The notes under the pieces: model-generated
Told to the model about the DNA's origin: nothing
Database searches by the model: none
What the model saw: only the letters and a program-made list of their open reading frames with translations
Made by a program: the position numbers and the translations under genes
In this document: positions 44,194 to 52,321 of the stretch, piece by piece
Position numbering within the stretch: the first letter of the stretch is position 1
How the letters are laid out: every line of letters starts with the position of its first letter
Assembly (NCBI RefSeq): GCF_902806445.1
Contig: NZ_LR760298.1
Location: forward strand, 1-64,000
Origin: Listeria sp. PSOL-1
GTDB taxonomy: Bacteria; Bacillota; Bacilli; Lactobacillales; Listeriaceae
DNA length: 64,000 nucleotides
Direction: 5' to 3'

Positions 44194-44236
44194 CAAAAAA
44201 GAACGTGAGATTAATTGAATCTTACGTTCTTTTTTG
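44194..44236 (+). terminator. htrA terminator
   Basis: CAAAAAAGAACGTGAGATT / AATCTTACGTTCTTTTTTG hairpin (one G-T pair) immediately after the htrA stop. Confidence 0.88.
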
Positions 44237-44293
44237 TTTAAAAATAGCTGTAACGTGGAAAACAAAAAGTAAAATGAAGGAGAGGATTATAAT

Positions 44294-44803
44294 ATGAGTA
44301 AAAAGATAGCTGCTGTACTAACTGATTTGTTTGAAGATGTAGAATATACAAGCCCAGCTCAAGCATTTAAAGAGGCAGGACATGAAGTCATTACAATTGA
44401 AAAAGAAGCAGGAAAACAAGTAACTGGCAAACATGAAAAAACAAAAGTCACAATTAATAAGAGTATCGATGATGTTTCAGCAGATGATTTCGATGCACTT
44501 TTCATTCCTGGTGGTTTTTCACCTGACCAATTGCGAGCTGATGAACGCTTTGTGAAATTTGTTAGTGCTTTTATCGAAGCAGGAAAACCTATTTTTGCAA
44601 TTTGTCACGGGCCGCAATTATTTATCCAAACAGGTAAATTAAAAGGCCGCACAGTAACAGGATTTACCTCTATTCGCCCTGATTTGGCTAATGCAGGAGC
44701 TACTGTTAAAGATGAGGAAGTTGTTGTTGATGACCAAATTGTGACAAGTCGTACCCCGGACGATTTACCTGCATTTAATCGCGAAGCATTGAAGCTGTTG
44801 TGA
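44294..44803 (+). CDS. DJ-1/PfpI family protein (YraA/YfkM-like)
   Basis: A 169-residue class I glutamine-amidotransferase-like protein. The nucleophile elbow AICHGP carries Cys at about residue 103, and Glu in the TDLFEDVEY segment is the usual partner. Members act as deglycases or glyoxalases or as general stress proteins; the activity here is unproven. AAGGAGAGG precedes the ATG. It is the first gene of the stretch not found between htrA and rlmH in L. monocytogenes. Confidence 0.9.
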   Translation: MSKKIAAVLTDLFEDVEYTSPAQAFKEAGHEVITIEKEAGKQVTGKHEKTKVTINKSIDDVSADDFDALFIPGGFSPDQLRADERFVKFVSAFIEAGKPIFAICHGPQLFIQTGKLKGRTVTGFTSIRPDLANAGATVKDEEVVVDDQIVTSRTPDDLPAFNREALKLL

Positions 44804-44855
44804 TGTATTATGAATAGGAGCGTGAGGATATTTATGTCTCGCGCTCTTTCATCTT

Positions 44856-45548
44856 TTAGAGATCACTTTTGTAATAATAATTTTTTAAAAATTGCTGCGA
44901 ATGCGCTTTCTGGATATTGATGATTAATGGTTTTTTGGAAACAAGAGTCCCTGTATTCTGTAAATTTTTCAATTCTAGCAATATACTAGCACGGCTTGAG
45001 TTTAAATATTTTGCAAGGAAAGTTATGTTAACAAATTCTGGAAATATAATAAAAGAATTAATCAGCTCTAAATTTAAATCACCAGCAAGTAGTGCTAATT
45101 CTTTAATGATCTTACTGTGCAAACTCATTTGTGTGTATTGATGAAGGGAATTAATATCCATTAAGGTATCAATCAATTTATCGAGTACATAGTTTTGGAT
45201 AGGTTCTTGAACCATGTTTAAAAGTAAATATTCTTTATCAATTTCTAAATATGCCCCTTGCTCTAATCCGGTTACTCTGTACTCAGAGGTTCTCCTTAAA
45301 TTGAGATTTGTAGCAATATTTTCTATCCCAAATATTCCTCCTTCGTTAATAATGTTATTTGCTGTCCATTGGCCAGAAAATATTTTCATTTCCACGATGA
45401 CGCTTCCCGTTAGAAGTAAACCAAGAGTGCTATTTTCTGTGTCGAAAAAATAAAAACTCTCTTTTTTAGAAAAAGTCTTTTTAGTTACTTCATCAATTTT
45501 TGGATCTTCTGCAGCGTATAAAAAGTAATTAATTACATCGAATGGCAC
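44856..45548 (-). CDS. Crp/Fnr-family transcriptional regulator, PrfA-like
   Basis: A 230-residue protein with a cyclic-nucleotide-binding-like beta barrel at the N-terminus (LLLTGSVIVEMKIFSGQW...EGGIFGIENI), a long dimerisation helix (about 115-150) and a C-terminal HTH (FVNITFLAKYLNSSRASILLELKNLQNTG, about 168-198). Length and layout resemble Listeria PrfA (237 residues), but the sequence is clearly divergent. There is no cysteine, so it is not an Fe-S FNR. The GTG start lies 9 nt after TAGGAG. It sits downstream of the toxin gene in the same direction, separated by a terminator. Control of the toxin gene is inferred. Confidence 0.85.
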   Translation of the reverse strand: MPFDVINYFLYAAEDPKIDEVTKKTFSKKESFYFFDTENSTLGLLLTGSVIVEMKIFSGQWTANNIINEGGIFGIENIATNLNLRRTSEYRVTGLEQGAYLEIDKEYLLLNMVQEPIQNYVLDKLIDTLMDINSLHQYTQMSLHSKIIKELALLAGDLNLELINSFIIFPEFVNITFLAKYLNSSRASILLELKNLQNTGTLVSKKPLIINIQKAHSQQFLKNYYYKSDL

Positions 45549-45766
45549 TTTTGTCAGCTCCTAAATAAATTAATGAATATGCGCTTTATGTACTAAAATT
45601 ACGAATTATTCTATTTATTTAAAAAATTACAACTTAATTATTTGCTATTAGTTCGGTTAATGTTTGGATAACCAGGAGAAGACTTCAATTCTATGCAAAA
45701 AAACAGCAAAAAGAGAATTTTTTATGAAATACAGAATATCATAGAAGCTTTTATTAAAAAATAACA

Positions 45767-45805
45767 TTCTTGCAGTAAAGATACTCTGTATCTTTACTGC
45801 AAGAA
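45767..45805 (-). terminator. toxin gene terminator
   Basis: A perfect 18-bp stem (45767-45784 with 45788-45805) and a 3-nt loop lie 11 nt after the toxin stop; on the minus strand a T-rich tract follows. The rest of 45549-45766 is AT-rich and probably holds the regulator promoter (TTGTAA, N16, AATAAT on the minus strand near 45610-45640). Confidence 0.85.
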
Positions 45806-45816
45806 ATGAAGCTAAA

Positions 45817-48453
45817 CTAAAATAAAACTTCTTTAATTTTTACATTATCTAAATCGAATTCACCCGACATGGAGAGAAAGATATTTTTTCCAGAATTATC
45901 GGTGGTAAATTCGTAACTAAAGGTTTGCCATGTATTGGTACCTGTTGGAAATTCCCAGAAATAATTGATGCTACCATTGCCTACTGTTACACTAGGATCG
46001 CCATTTCGTAGATCCAATTCTACTTTATATCTGGTATTTGGTTTGGCTGGCACGTTCTTACTAAATATAGCGCCAAATCCTGTTAAATAGCCATCCTTCA
46101 CTTGAAAACCTGGAGCAGTCCAATAAGCAAGTCCTTCATCAAAATTCCCATTAGGAAGTATGTTCTCCCCACCAACTTCTTGCCACGGGGTGACCGAAAT
46201 GTCATCAAAGTATACTTCTTGGTCAGAAGCCCCTTGGTTAACTTTACTTTTCAGCCCTAAATTTTTATAATTTTGTGGAGTTCCACCTGTATTGAAAGTA
46301 AACTCCATCACTTGCCACTGATTTCCCTTGACTGTGGCATTTTGCCGTGCGCCTTTTCCGTTTCCACTTGTATCGCTATCTGCATATAATGTAATATCAT
46401 TTGATTTAGCAGTATCTTTTGCTTTGACGTAAACAAATGCTCGCACTGTATAATTTGTAAAAGGCTTTAAGTTAAGAGGTTCATTTGCCGAGCCATTTCC
46501 AGTTGAAGAAATTTTTCCGGCATAATTACCTGTATAACTATTTGAAGTTGGTGAAGTAGCGTTCCAATCGGTCCCTTTTGAATTTTCAAAATCATAGTAG
46601 TCAGTTGGGATAGTTAAAGTAAGATTCATTCCCTTTTTCCATTTGGCTTTGTACACTTGCTTATCAGTTAGTGATTCCATTTGTTTTTCAAGGTCTTGCT
46701 GAGTCTTTTCATCGCCAATAAGATTTACTAATGATTCATCAATGCATACTTCTTTTCCTTCAGGAGTAGTGTAAAACAAACGTCCATCTTTTTCTTCCGC
46801 ATTAAAAGCTCGTTTAATAGCTTCTCCGATAGTGATTTCAGGTGTTTTGTCTTCTGGGTCTTTGCTGTCTCTTGCTGCTACTCTACGTTCCAAGGCATTT
46901 TTACTAGCATCTGGATATAAAGTTATCGAGCCTGATACGGACTCAATATTTGTTCGGACAGGATCCCATTGTTTGCTTGCATCTGTCACTAGGCCGCCCA
47001 TATCGTTCAAAATACCATATTGTCCCTTGTTTTGCGTGGTTTCTATATTTAATTTTGCAGAATGATCTTGAATGGAATCAAGCTGCTGTTTGTTAACTGG
47101 AATTTTTACTGTGCCAGATTCATTTGCTTTGTCTAATGATATCGGTGCTAAGTCTCTAGCTGGGTATGTTGCACCTGGTGCTAAACTATTCCCGATTTGA
47201 TTTGGACCAGCAGTTATGGTTGTAAGAGAAGTTCCAGAATTTTTAAATACAAAATTGGATGTAGGGCGCAATTCATATATAGGAGCAGTCCCTGCATTAT
47301 AATAACGAACATTTGCATTTAAATAGGCTGATTCCGCGGTGTTTAATCCTAACTGACTTGACCAAGATTCACTTTCGCCACTTTGAGTAGCCGTAGTATT
47401 TGTCCAACTATGCGTATATTTACCACTTACCTTAAATGTTCCCCATACAAAAGGACTTAGGGTGCCTCCTGCTTCTGTAGCAACCTCAGTTCCTTCTGCT
47501 GTAGTACTTGTATCTGTTACACTTTTCGATAGAGTTCCTGATGCACCTTCTGACACATTTTCATTTTTAGAAAATAAGAGTTTTTCCATTCCAACCCCAA
47601 CTGCTGGGTAAGCAGCAACCAGTGGATCTCTAGCCTCTACTTTAGTCGCTTCAGGCATAAGTCTTGATACTTTTTCAAAATCAGTATATGGATCTGCTAC
47701 TGTTCGTGCTTTGTAAGGGTTTGAAATATATTTTTTATAGCCTAATTCAAGGAAGGAATCCTCCCATTTTGTAATTTCATAATCTTTAAAGGTATAGCCA
47801 GCTTCTTCCCATTCATTAGGAATGCCATCTTTATCTGTATCTTTTAAGTCGCTTACTTTATTATCAAACAAATTAGATTGAGGGAGCAATGGTTGTTCTG
47901 ATGCCGACTTTTTATTCTTTGAAAAATCAGGAGATAGAATATTAGTGTCAGGAATAATTTCACTTTTAGCTCCATCAATCGACCAGGATAGCTTCAAATC
48001 TTCTGTAAGTTCTTTTGGATTACGGTACTCCATTTGGAATTCATAAGATTGATCTTTATTAAGTTGAATCGTCGTTTTATCTTTCGCCTGGTTAAGTATC
48101 GTTTTATTGTCAACTTTTATTATAATATGAGAATCATCGGTAGTAGAGAAAGTATAACTCCCTGTTTTAGGTGCTTTTATTTTACCTACCCAGCGCGTTG
48201 AGTGAATGTTTTTATCTTTTTCTTTACCTAGCAGTTTAGCACTGGAAACGGTAGTTTTGATAGAAATTGGATCTTTAAATTCGCGATCCTTAAAATAGTA
48301 GCCTATTAGGTTTTTCTTTTGAGCTTTTTCATTGGTAGCTGTTATTGGTTTAGAGGTATCCTTTTTTTCAGCAAAAGCGTTTACAGGCAATACACTAGTT
48401 TGCGCTAATAAAGCAGTTGCAATAATCCACTTAGAAATCGTAATCGGTTTCAT
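45817..48453 (-). CDS. binary-toxin B component / anthrax protective-antigen-like pore protein
   Basis: An 878-residue secreted protein with Sec signal peptide 1-28 (cleavage after AFA). Domains in order: PA14 domain (about 50-175); dibasic activation segment KNKKS at 179-183, placed like the furin site of protective antigen; double-calcium motif DTDKDGIPNEWE (205-216); NPYKART...DPYTDFEKV and the pore-forming domain with the Ser/Thr-rich insertion loop (about 296-373); GLNTAES...NANVRYYNAGTAPIY; heptamer domain with LERRVAARDSKDP (521-533). Two carbohydrate-binding-like beta-sandwich domains (about 615-757 and 763-878) replace the protective-antigen receptor domain, as in Vip1-type toxins. 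The frame extends to a TTG at 48471, but ATG 48453 follows GGGGAG by 4-5 nt. No enzymatic A component is in the window. Target cells are unknown. Confidence 0.92.
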   Translation of the reverse strand: MKPITISKWIIATALLAQTSVLPVNAFAEKKDTSKPITATNEKAQKKNLIGYYFKDREFKDPISIKTTVSSAKLLGKEKDKNIHSTRWVGKIKAPKTGSYTFSTTDDSHIIIKVDNKTILNQAKDKTTIQLNKDQSYEFQMEYRNPKELTEDLKLSWSIDGAKSEIIPDTNILSPDFSKNKKSASEQPLLPQSNLFDNKVSDLKDTDKDGIPNEWEEAGYTFKDYEITKWEDSFLELGYKKYISNPYKARTVADPYTDFEKVSRLMPEATKVEARDPLVAAYPAVGVGMEKLLFSKNENVSEGASGTLSKSVTDTSTTAEGTEVATEAGGTLSPFVWGTFKVSGKYTHSWTNTTATQSGESESWSSQLGLNTAESAYLNANVRYYNAGTAPIYELRPTSNFVFKNSGTSLTTITAGPNQIGNSLAPGATYPARDLAPISLDKANESGTVKIPVNKQQLDSIQDHSAKLNIETTQNKGQYGILNDMGGLVTDASKQWDPVRTNIESVSGSITLYPDASKNALERRVAARDSKDPEDKTPEITIGEAIKRAFNAEEKDGRLFYTTPEGKEVCIDESLVNLIGDEKTQQDLEKQMESLTDKQVYKAKWKKGMNLTLTIPTDYYDFENSKGTDWNATSPTSNSYTGNYAGKISSTGNGSANEPLNLKPFTNYTVRAFVYVKAKDTAKSNDITLYADSDTSGNGKGARQNATVKGNQWQVMEFTFNTGGTPQNYKNLGLKSKVNQGASDQEVYFDDISVTPWQEVGGENILPNGNFDEGLAYWTAPGFQVKDGYLTGFGAIFSKNVPAKPNTRYKVELDLRNGDPSVTVGNGSINYFWEFPTGTNTWQTFSYEFTTDNSGKNIFLSMSGEFDLDNVKIKEVLF

Positions 48454-48467
48454 TTTACTCCCCACTT

Positions 48468-48530
48468 TCAAAAATTATTGTTTCGAGATATACACTTATT
48501 CAAAAACCCATTTTTTTTTAAGAATGACAT
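48468..48530 (-). CDS. possible 20-residue leader peptide ahead of the toxin gene
   Basis: A minus-strand frame ATG...TGA of 20 codons begins 10 nt after AAAGGGGGTGA and ends 15 nt before the toxin ATG, so translation could be coupled. It reads MSFLKKNGF... with no known homology. It may be chance. Confidence 0.25.
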   Translation of the reverse strand: MSFLKKNGFLNKCISRNNNF

Positions 48531-48531
48531 T

Positions 48532-48600
48532 ACATGAAATTCACCCCCTTTCATGTTTAAAAAGCGATTCTATTATAAATAATATTACTTTTTTTCTAAA
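48532..48600 (-). promoter_or_regulatory. toxin promoter and inverted repeat
   Basis: On the minus strand TTTAGA (48595-48600), N17, TATAAT (48572-48577) forms a promoter. Just downstream, 48532-48556 is a perfect inverted repeat ACATGAAA-N9-TTTCATGT. It could be an operator for the neighbouring Crp/Fnr-type regulator or an mRNA hairpin hiding the GGGGGTGA ribosome site in its loop. Confidence 0.5.
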
Positions 48601-48726
48601 AAATAGCGTGTATTTATAGTCCATTTATCCATCTTATTTATGACATTTTAGTGAACAAAAAGTGAAAATTTTCTTTTGCATACTAAATAAATGACATTTT
48701 CTTTATCGGTGAATTTAAGGAAAAAC

Positions 48727-49155
48727 TGTGGATAACTTGTGAATTCATTATTGTAAAAATAAGCATATTTAGTGGGAAATAAGTTTTTGAGCGCAAAATA
48801 TGGATGGCTCCTGTGTATATGTCCATGAAATCTGTGGATAACCTGTTAATAAGCTATAGAGAAGTAAATTTTCTGGTAATTTATGTATAAAAGAAAATAC
48901 CTAGTTCTTTCGATGTACCAATGATTAAAGCAAGTAATACCAATGTTTGTTAATAACATTGACTGCGAAAACTTCTGATTTAAAGGGATTTATTGAGTAA
49001 AGAAAGACTTCATTTAATTTGTGGATAACGTGTGTATAACTCGTTTCTATGCAAATGTATTTTGTAGGGAATAGACGTTCCTATACTAAATATAGAGGGA
49101 GTCTGTGGATATGTGGATTAATTTTGTGGATAAGCTTGGGATAAGTTGTGGAAGA
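48727..49155 (+). other. DnaA-box cluster in gene-free region
   Basis: Four exact TGTGGATAA boxes (inverse of TTATCCACA) lie at 48727, 48833, 49020 and 49125, all in one orientation. Near-matches are at 49031 (TGTGTATAA), 49104 (TGTGGATAT), 49112 (TGTGGATTA) and 49147 (TGTGGAAGA). The 48454-49265 gap is otherwise AT-rich with no credible gene apart from the toxin promoter region. No dnaA, dnaN or repA lies nearby, so it resembles a DnaA-titrating or regulatory cluster rather than oriC. Confidence 0.8.
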
Positions 49156-49265
49156 ATGAATTATGAAATTTATTTTGCAATTTAAGTCAAATGTAATAGC
49201 TGGCTGTTTTTTAAGCGGCCTTGTAGTATGATAGGAATGAAAATGTAAAAAATAGGAGCGATTGA

Positions 49266-49745
49266 ATGAATATCCAGGTTATTGCAGTAGGAAAGTTAAA
49301 AGAAAAGTACTTAATACAAGGGATTAATGAATATTTAAAACGCCTTGGTTCTTATGCAAAGGTCCAAGTTGTTGAGGTTTCAGATGAAAAAGCTCCCGAA
49401 GTTCTAAGTACTGCTGAAATGAAGCAAGTAAAAAACAAAGAAGGTGAGCGGATTTTAAATAAAATTTCAGCGGATGCTCACGTTATTGCACTAGCCATTA
49501 ATGGTAGACAGAAATCAAGCGAGGAATTTTCGCAAAATATCGACCAATTAATGACGTATGGGAAAAGTAAAGTCGTGTTTATTATAGGCGGATCGCTTGG
49601 CCTTAGTGAAGCTGTTTTAGCTCGTGCAGATGAAAAGATATCGTTCGGCAAAATGACACTACCTCACCAACTAATGCGCCTTGTTTTAATGGAGCAAATT
49701 TACCGAGCTTTTCGAATTATGCGCGGAGAACCATATCATAAGTAA
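49266..49745 (+). CDS. rlmH: 23S rRNA pseudouridine-1915 N3-methyltransferase
   Basis: A 159-residue SPOUT methyltransferase that modifies pseudouridine 1915 in helix 69 of 23S rRNA on assembled 70S ribosomes. Family motifs [33 protein letters not shown] and the terminal GEPYHK are intact. TAGGAG precedes the ATG. Directly upstream is the DnaA-box region and downstream repeat copy C. Confidence 0.97.
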   Translation: MNIQVIAVGKLKEKYLIQGINEYLKRLGSYAKVQVVEVSDEKAPEVLSTAEMKQVKNKEGERILNKISADAHVIALAINGRQKSSEEFSQNIDQLMTYGKSKVVFIIGGSLGLSEAVLARADEKISFGKMTLPHQLMRLVLMEQIYRAFRIMRGEPYHK

Positions 49746-49746
49746 A

Positions 49747-49941
49747 GAATAGGAAAGATACGATTCAGCTCTATTTTTTAAGAAAATTAGCGTAGGTGCG
49801 GTATTTCGAACACGACAAATCGAGCGAAAGCCAATTTGCCAGAATCCGGAAGCGGAGCGTACGACTACTGTACGTGGGAACCGGAAGTCTGGCAAACTGC
49901 TTCAATGCGAGCGCTTGTCGCCGATTTATTTTGTGTATGTC
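49747..49941 (+). repeat. palindromic intergenic repeat, copy C
   Basis: About 195 bp in the same orientation as copy A, filling the space between convergent rlmH and murP. It has the GATACGATTCAGCTC left end, the TTCGAACACGACAAATCGAGCG arm, the inverted TTGCCAGAATCCGG / CCGGAAGTCTGGCAA core around GTACGACTACTGTAC, and the GCGAGCGCTTGTCGCCGATTTATTTTGTG right end. Confidence 0.85.
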
Positions 49942-49946
49942 ACTTT

Positions 49947-51398
49947 TTATTCTTCAATTGCTTTTGTAGCATCTTTTGGTGTACCAAAGAAGTAAGTCAG
50001 AATGAAGCCACCAAGATAAGCGGCTAAGAGTCCAAAGATATAGGCTAGCCACATATGATTAGCAATAAGTGGAATAAGAGCTGCACCAGAAGGACCGATG
50101 GCGATTGCACCAACGTTACCAAAGGCACCAATAACTGCACCGCCAACCCCACCACCGATACAAGCTGTGATAAACGGACGCCCAAGTGGAATGGTAACAC
50201 CGTAAATTAATGGTTCACCAATCCCGAGAATACCCACGGGAAGACCGCCTTTAATCATATTAATAAGCGGTTTATTTTTACGACAACGAATCCATAAGGC
50301 GATTGCGGCTCCGACTTGTCCACCACCAGCCATCGCTAGAATTGGTAGAAGTAATGTTGAGCCAGTTTGATTGATCATTTCAACATGAATTGGGATTAAG
50401 ATTTGATGTAAACCAAGCATGACCATCGGCAAAAATAATGTCCCTAAAATAAAGCCAGCAAAAATGCCACCAACATTAATGGTCCAATTAATAACAGAAA
50501 CGAGCCCTTCTGAAATTAATCCAGCAAACGGCATAATAAGGAAAATTGTAACTAAACCAATGATGAGTAGTACAAGCGTTGGGGTAACGATAATATCAAT
50601 TGCATTTGGGATAACTTTGCGCAGATTTTTTTCAAGTAAACACATTAGCCAAACTGCTAGCAGAACTCCAATAATACCACCTTGGCCAGCTAAAATAGGT
50701 TGTCCTGTAAAAATGTTAGTAATTGTGTGACCTTCCGCTAGGCCAGATATCATTGTGATTCCAGCTACGCCACCACCAAGAACAGGTGTCCCACCGAATT
50801 CATTGGCTGTATTAATCCCAACGTAAATGGAGAGAAAAGCGAAAATTCCTTTATTGATAACTATTAAAATATCAACGTATTGATTCCAAATGGCTGGGTT
50901 TAGGTTTCCAGCCGTAATATTGTTAGCCAAAAGCGCTGCAATACCAGCAATTAATCCGGCACCAACAAATCCAGGAATTAATGGTATAAAAATATTAGAA
51001 ATCGAGCGAAGTAAACGTTTAAAGGAAGAAGAATTATTTTGTTTTGCTTTTAGACTAGCTTTTGTTGCTGCTGCTTTTTCCTCAACAAGTTCTTTGCCGC
51101 TTTTGCCTAAATCTTGATCAAGGTTTTCAGAAATTGTTTCACCAATTTTCACACCAGCTGTTCTAGCCATAAAATCGGCTACTTTATTTACGATTCCAGG
51201 ACCGACAATAATTTGCAAAGTTTCATCTTCAACGACACCAAGGACACCAGGGACTTTTTTTAAGCCTTCACTATTTACTTTGGAGTTATCGCGAATCCCG
51301 AGACGAACGCGAGTCATACAATGAGCGATACGAGAAATATTTTCAATACCTCCAACATTTTCAAAAATACCTTTACCAATCTCTGTTTCTTTTGACAT
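49947..51398 (-). CDS. murP: PTS transporter EIIBC, N-acetylmuramic acid-type (MurP)
   Basis: A 483-residue sugar transporter of the glucose superfamily. The EIIB domain is N-terminal with phosphocysteine Cys27 (RIAHCMTRVRLG), followed by a linker and an EIIC domain with about ten transmembrane helices (from residue 125). No EIIA domain is present, so EIIA-Glc must act in trans. Specificity for MurNAc is inferred from the adjacent murQ, which lies 15 nt upstream in the same operon. Confidence 0.9.
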   Translation of the reverse strand: MSKETEIGKGIFENVGGIENISRIAHCMTRVRLGIRDNSKVNSEGLKKVPGVLGVVEDETLQIIVGPGIVNKVADFMARTAGVKIGETISENLDQDLGKSGKELVEEKAAATKASLKAKQNNSSSFKRLLRSISNIFIPLIPGFVGAGLIAGIAALLANNITAGNLNPAIWNQYVDILIVINKGIFAFLSIYVGINTANEFGGTPVLGGGVAGITMISGLAEGHTITNIFTGQPILAGQGGIIGVLLAVWLMCLLEKNLRKVIPNAIDIIVTPTLVLLIIGLVTIFLIMPFAGLISEGLVSVINWTINVGGIFAGFILGTLFLPMVMLGLHQILIPIHVEMINQTGSTLLLPILAMAGGGQVGAAIALWIRCRKNKPLINMIKGGLPVGILGIGEPLIYGVTIPLGRPFITACIGGGVGGAVIGAFGNVGAIAIGPSGAALIPLIANHMWLAYIFGLLAAYLGGFILTYFFGTPKDATKAIEE

Positions 51399-51413
51399 AT
51401 TAAACCACCCCTT

Positions 51414-52298
51414 TTAAAATGTTTGCCTAACAAAACCGTTAGCGGCTTGTAATTTTTGGAGGGCTTCTTCTTTAGCGACTCCAGTTAAGATCATCACGAT
51501 AGCTACTTTGACGTGTTTATCGGCTTCAATGTAAGCTTTTTCTGCTTCTTCATTACTAGCTTCTGTTGCTTCCATAATAATCCTTTTAGCTCGTTCTTCC
51601 AACTTTTCATTAGTGGGTTTAACATCCACCATTAAATTGCGATATACTTTTCCAATTCCAACCATAGAAGCAGTTGAAATCATATTTAAAATCAGCTTCT
51701 GTGCGGTACCTGCTTTTAAACGCGTTGAACCGGTCAAAACTTCTGGACCAGGAATAACTTCAACAGCAGTATCAGCATGTTTGGAAATTGCTGCATCTTG
51801 ATTACAAGATATGGCTGCCGTTTTAGCACCGATAGAGCTAGCATAATCAAGAGCGCCGATGACATAAGGTGTACGCCCACTAGCAGCAATTCCAATGACA
51901 AAATCTTTTTTTGACAGATTGATTTGCTTGAGATCGTCTTGTCCTAGTTGTATTGAATCTTCAGCACCCTCAACGGCCTCTACAAATGCTTTTTCGCCAC
52001 CAGCAATAAGTCCGACAACAAGTTCTTTTGGAACGCCAAATGTTGGAACACATTCAACAGCATCAAGAACGCCTAAGCGACCACTTGTCCCAGCACCAAG
52101 ATAAATCAGGCGACCACCTTGTTTAAAGCTATTAATTACACCGCTTACAATTTCACCAATTTCAGGTAAAACGGGTTTAATAGCCTCTGCTACCTTTTGA
52201 TCTTCCTCATTCATAATTTGTAAAATTTCATTTGTCTTAAGTTGATCTAAGTTAAGGGTTTTCATATTTTGCTTTTCAGTAGATAAATTTTCTAACAT
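51414..52298 (-). CDS. murQ: N-acetylmuramic acid 6-phosphate etherase
   Basis: MurQ splits MurNAc-6-P into GlcNAc-6-P and D-lactate during cell-wall recycling. The 294-residue SIS-domain lyase has the conserved GAGTSGRLGVLDAVECVPTFG segment, the GIAASGRTPYV motif and a C-terminal CUE-like helical domain. AAAGGAGTGATC precedes the ATG. It forms an operon with murP and is divergent from pyruvate oxidase; an RpiR-type palindrome overlaps its promoter. Confidence 0.95.
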   Translation of the reverse strand: MLENLSTEKQNMKTLNLDQLKTNEILQIMNEEDQKVAEAIKPVLPEIGEIVSGVINSFKQGGRLIYLGAGTSGRLGVLDAVECVPTFGVPKELVVGLIAGGEKAFVEAVEGAEDSIQLGQDDLKQINLSKKDFVIGIAASGRTPYVIGALDYASSIGAKTAAISCNQDAAISKHADTAVEVIPGPEVLTGSTRLKAGTAQKLILNMISTASMVGIGKVYRNLMVDVKPTNEKLEERAKRIIMEATEASNEEAEKAYIEADKHVKVAIVMILTGVAKEEALQKLQAANGFVRQTF

Positions 52299-52321
52299 AA
52301 ATTGATCACTCCTTTACCTGG

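Noticed and set aside
45549..45766. PrfA box (TTAACANNTGTTAA) upstream of the regulator or toxin
   Set aside because: No sequence with both half sites was found; only loose AT-rich similarity.
48454..49265. Chromosomal or plasmid replication origin
   Set aside because: DnaA boxes are present, but there is no dnaA, dnaN or rep gene and no clear array of AT-rich 13-mers; reported as a DnaA-box cluster only.
48472..49265. Gene for an enzymatic A component upstream of the toxin gene
   Set aside because: Neither strand holds a frame longer than about 95 codons there, and none looks like an ADP-ribosyltransferase or lethal-factor-type enzyme.
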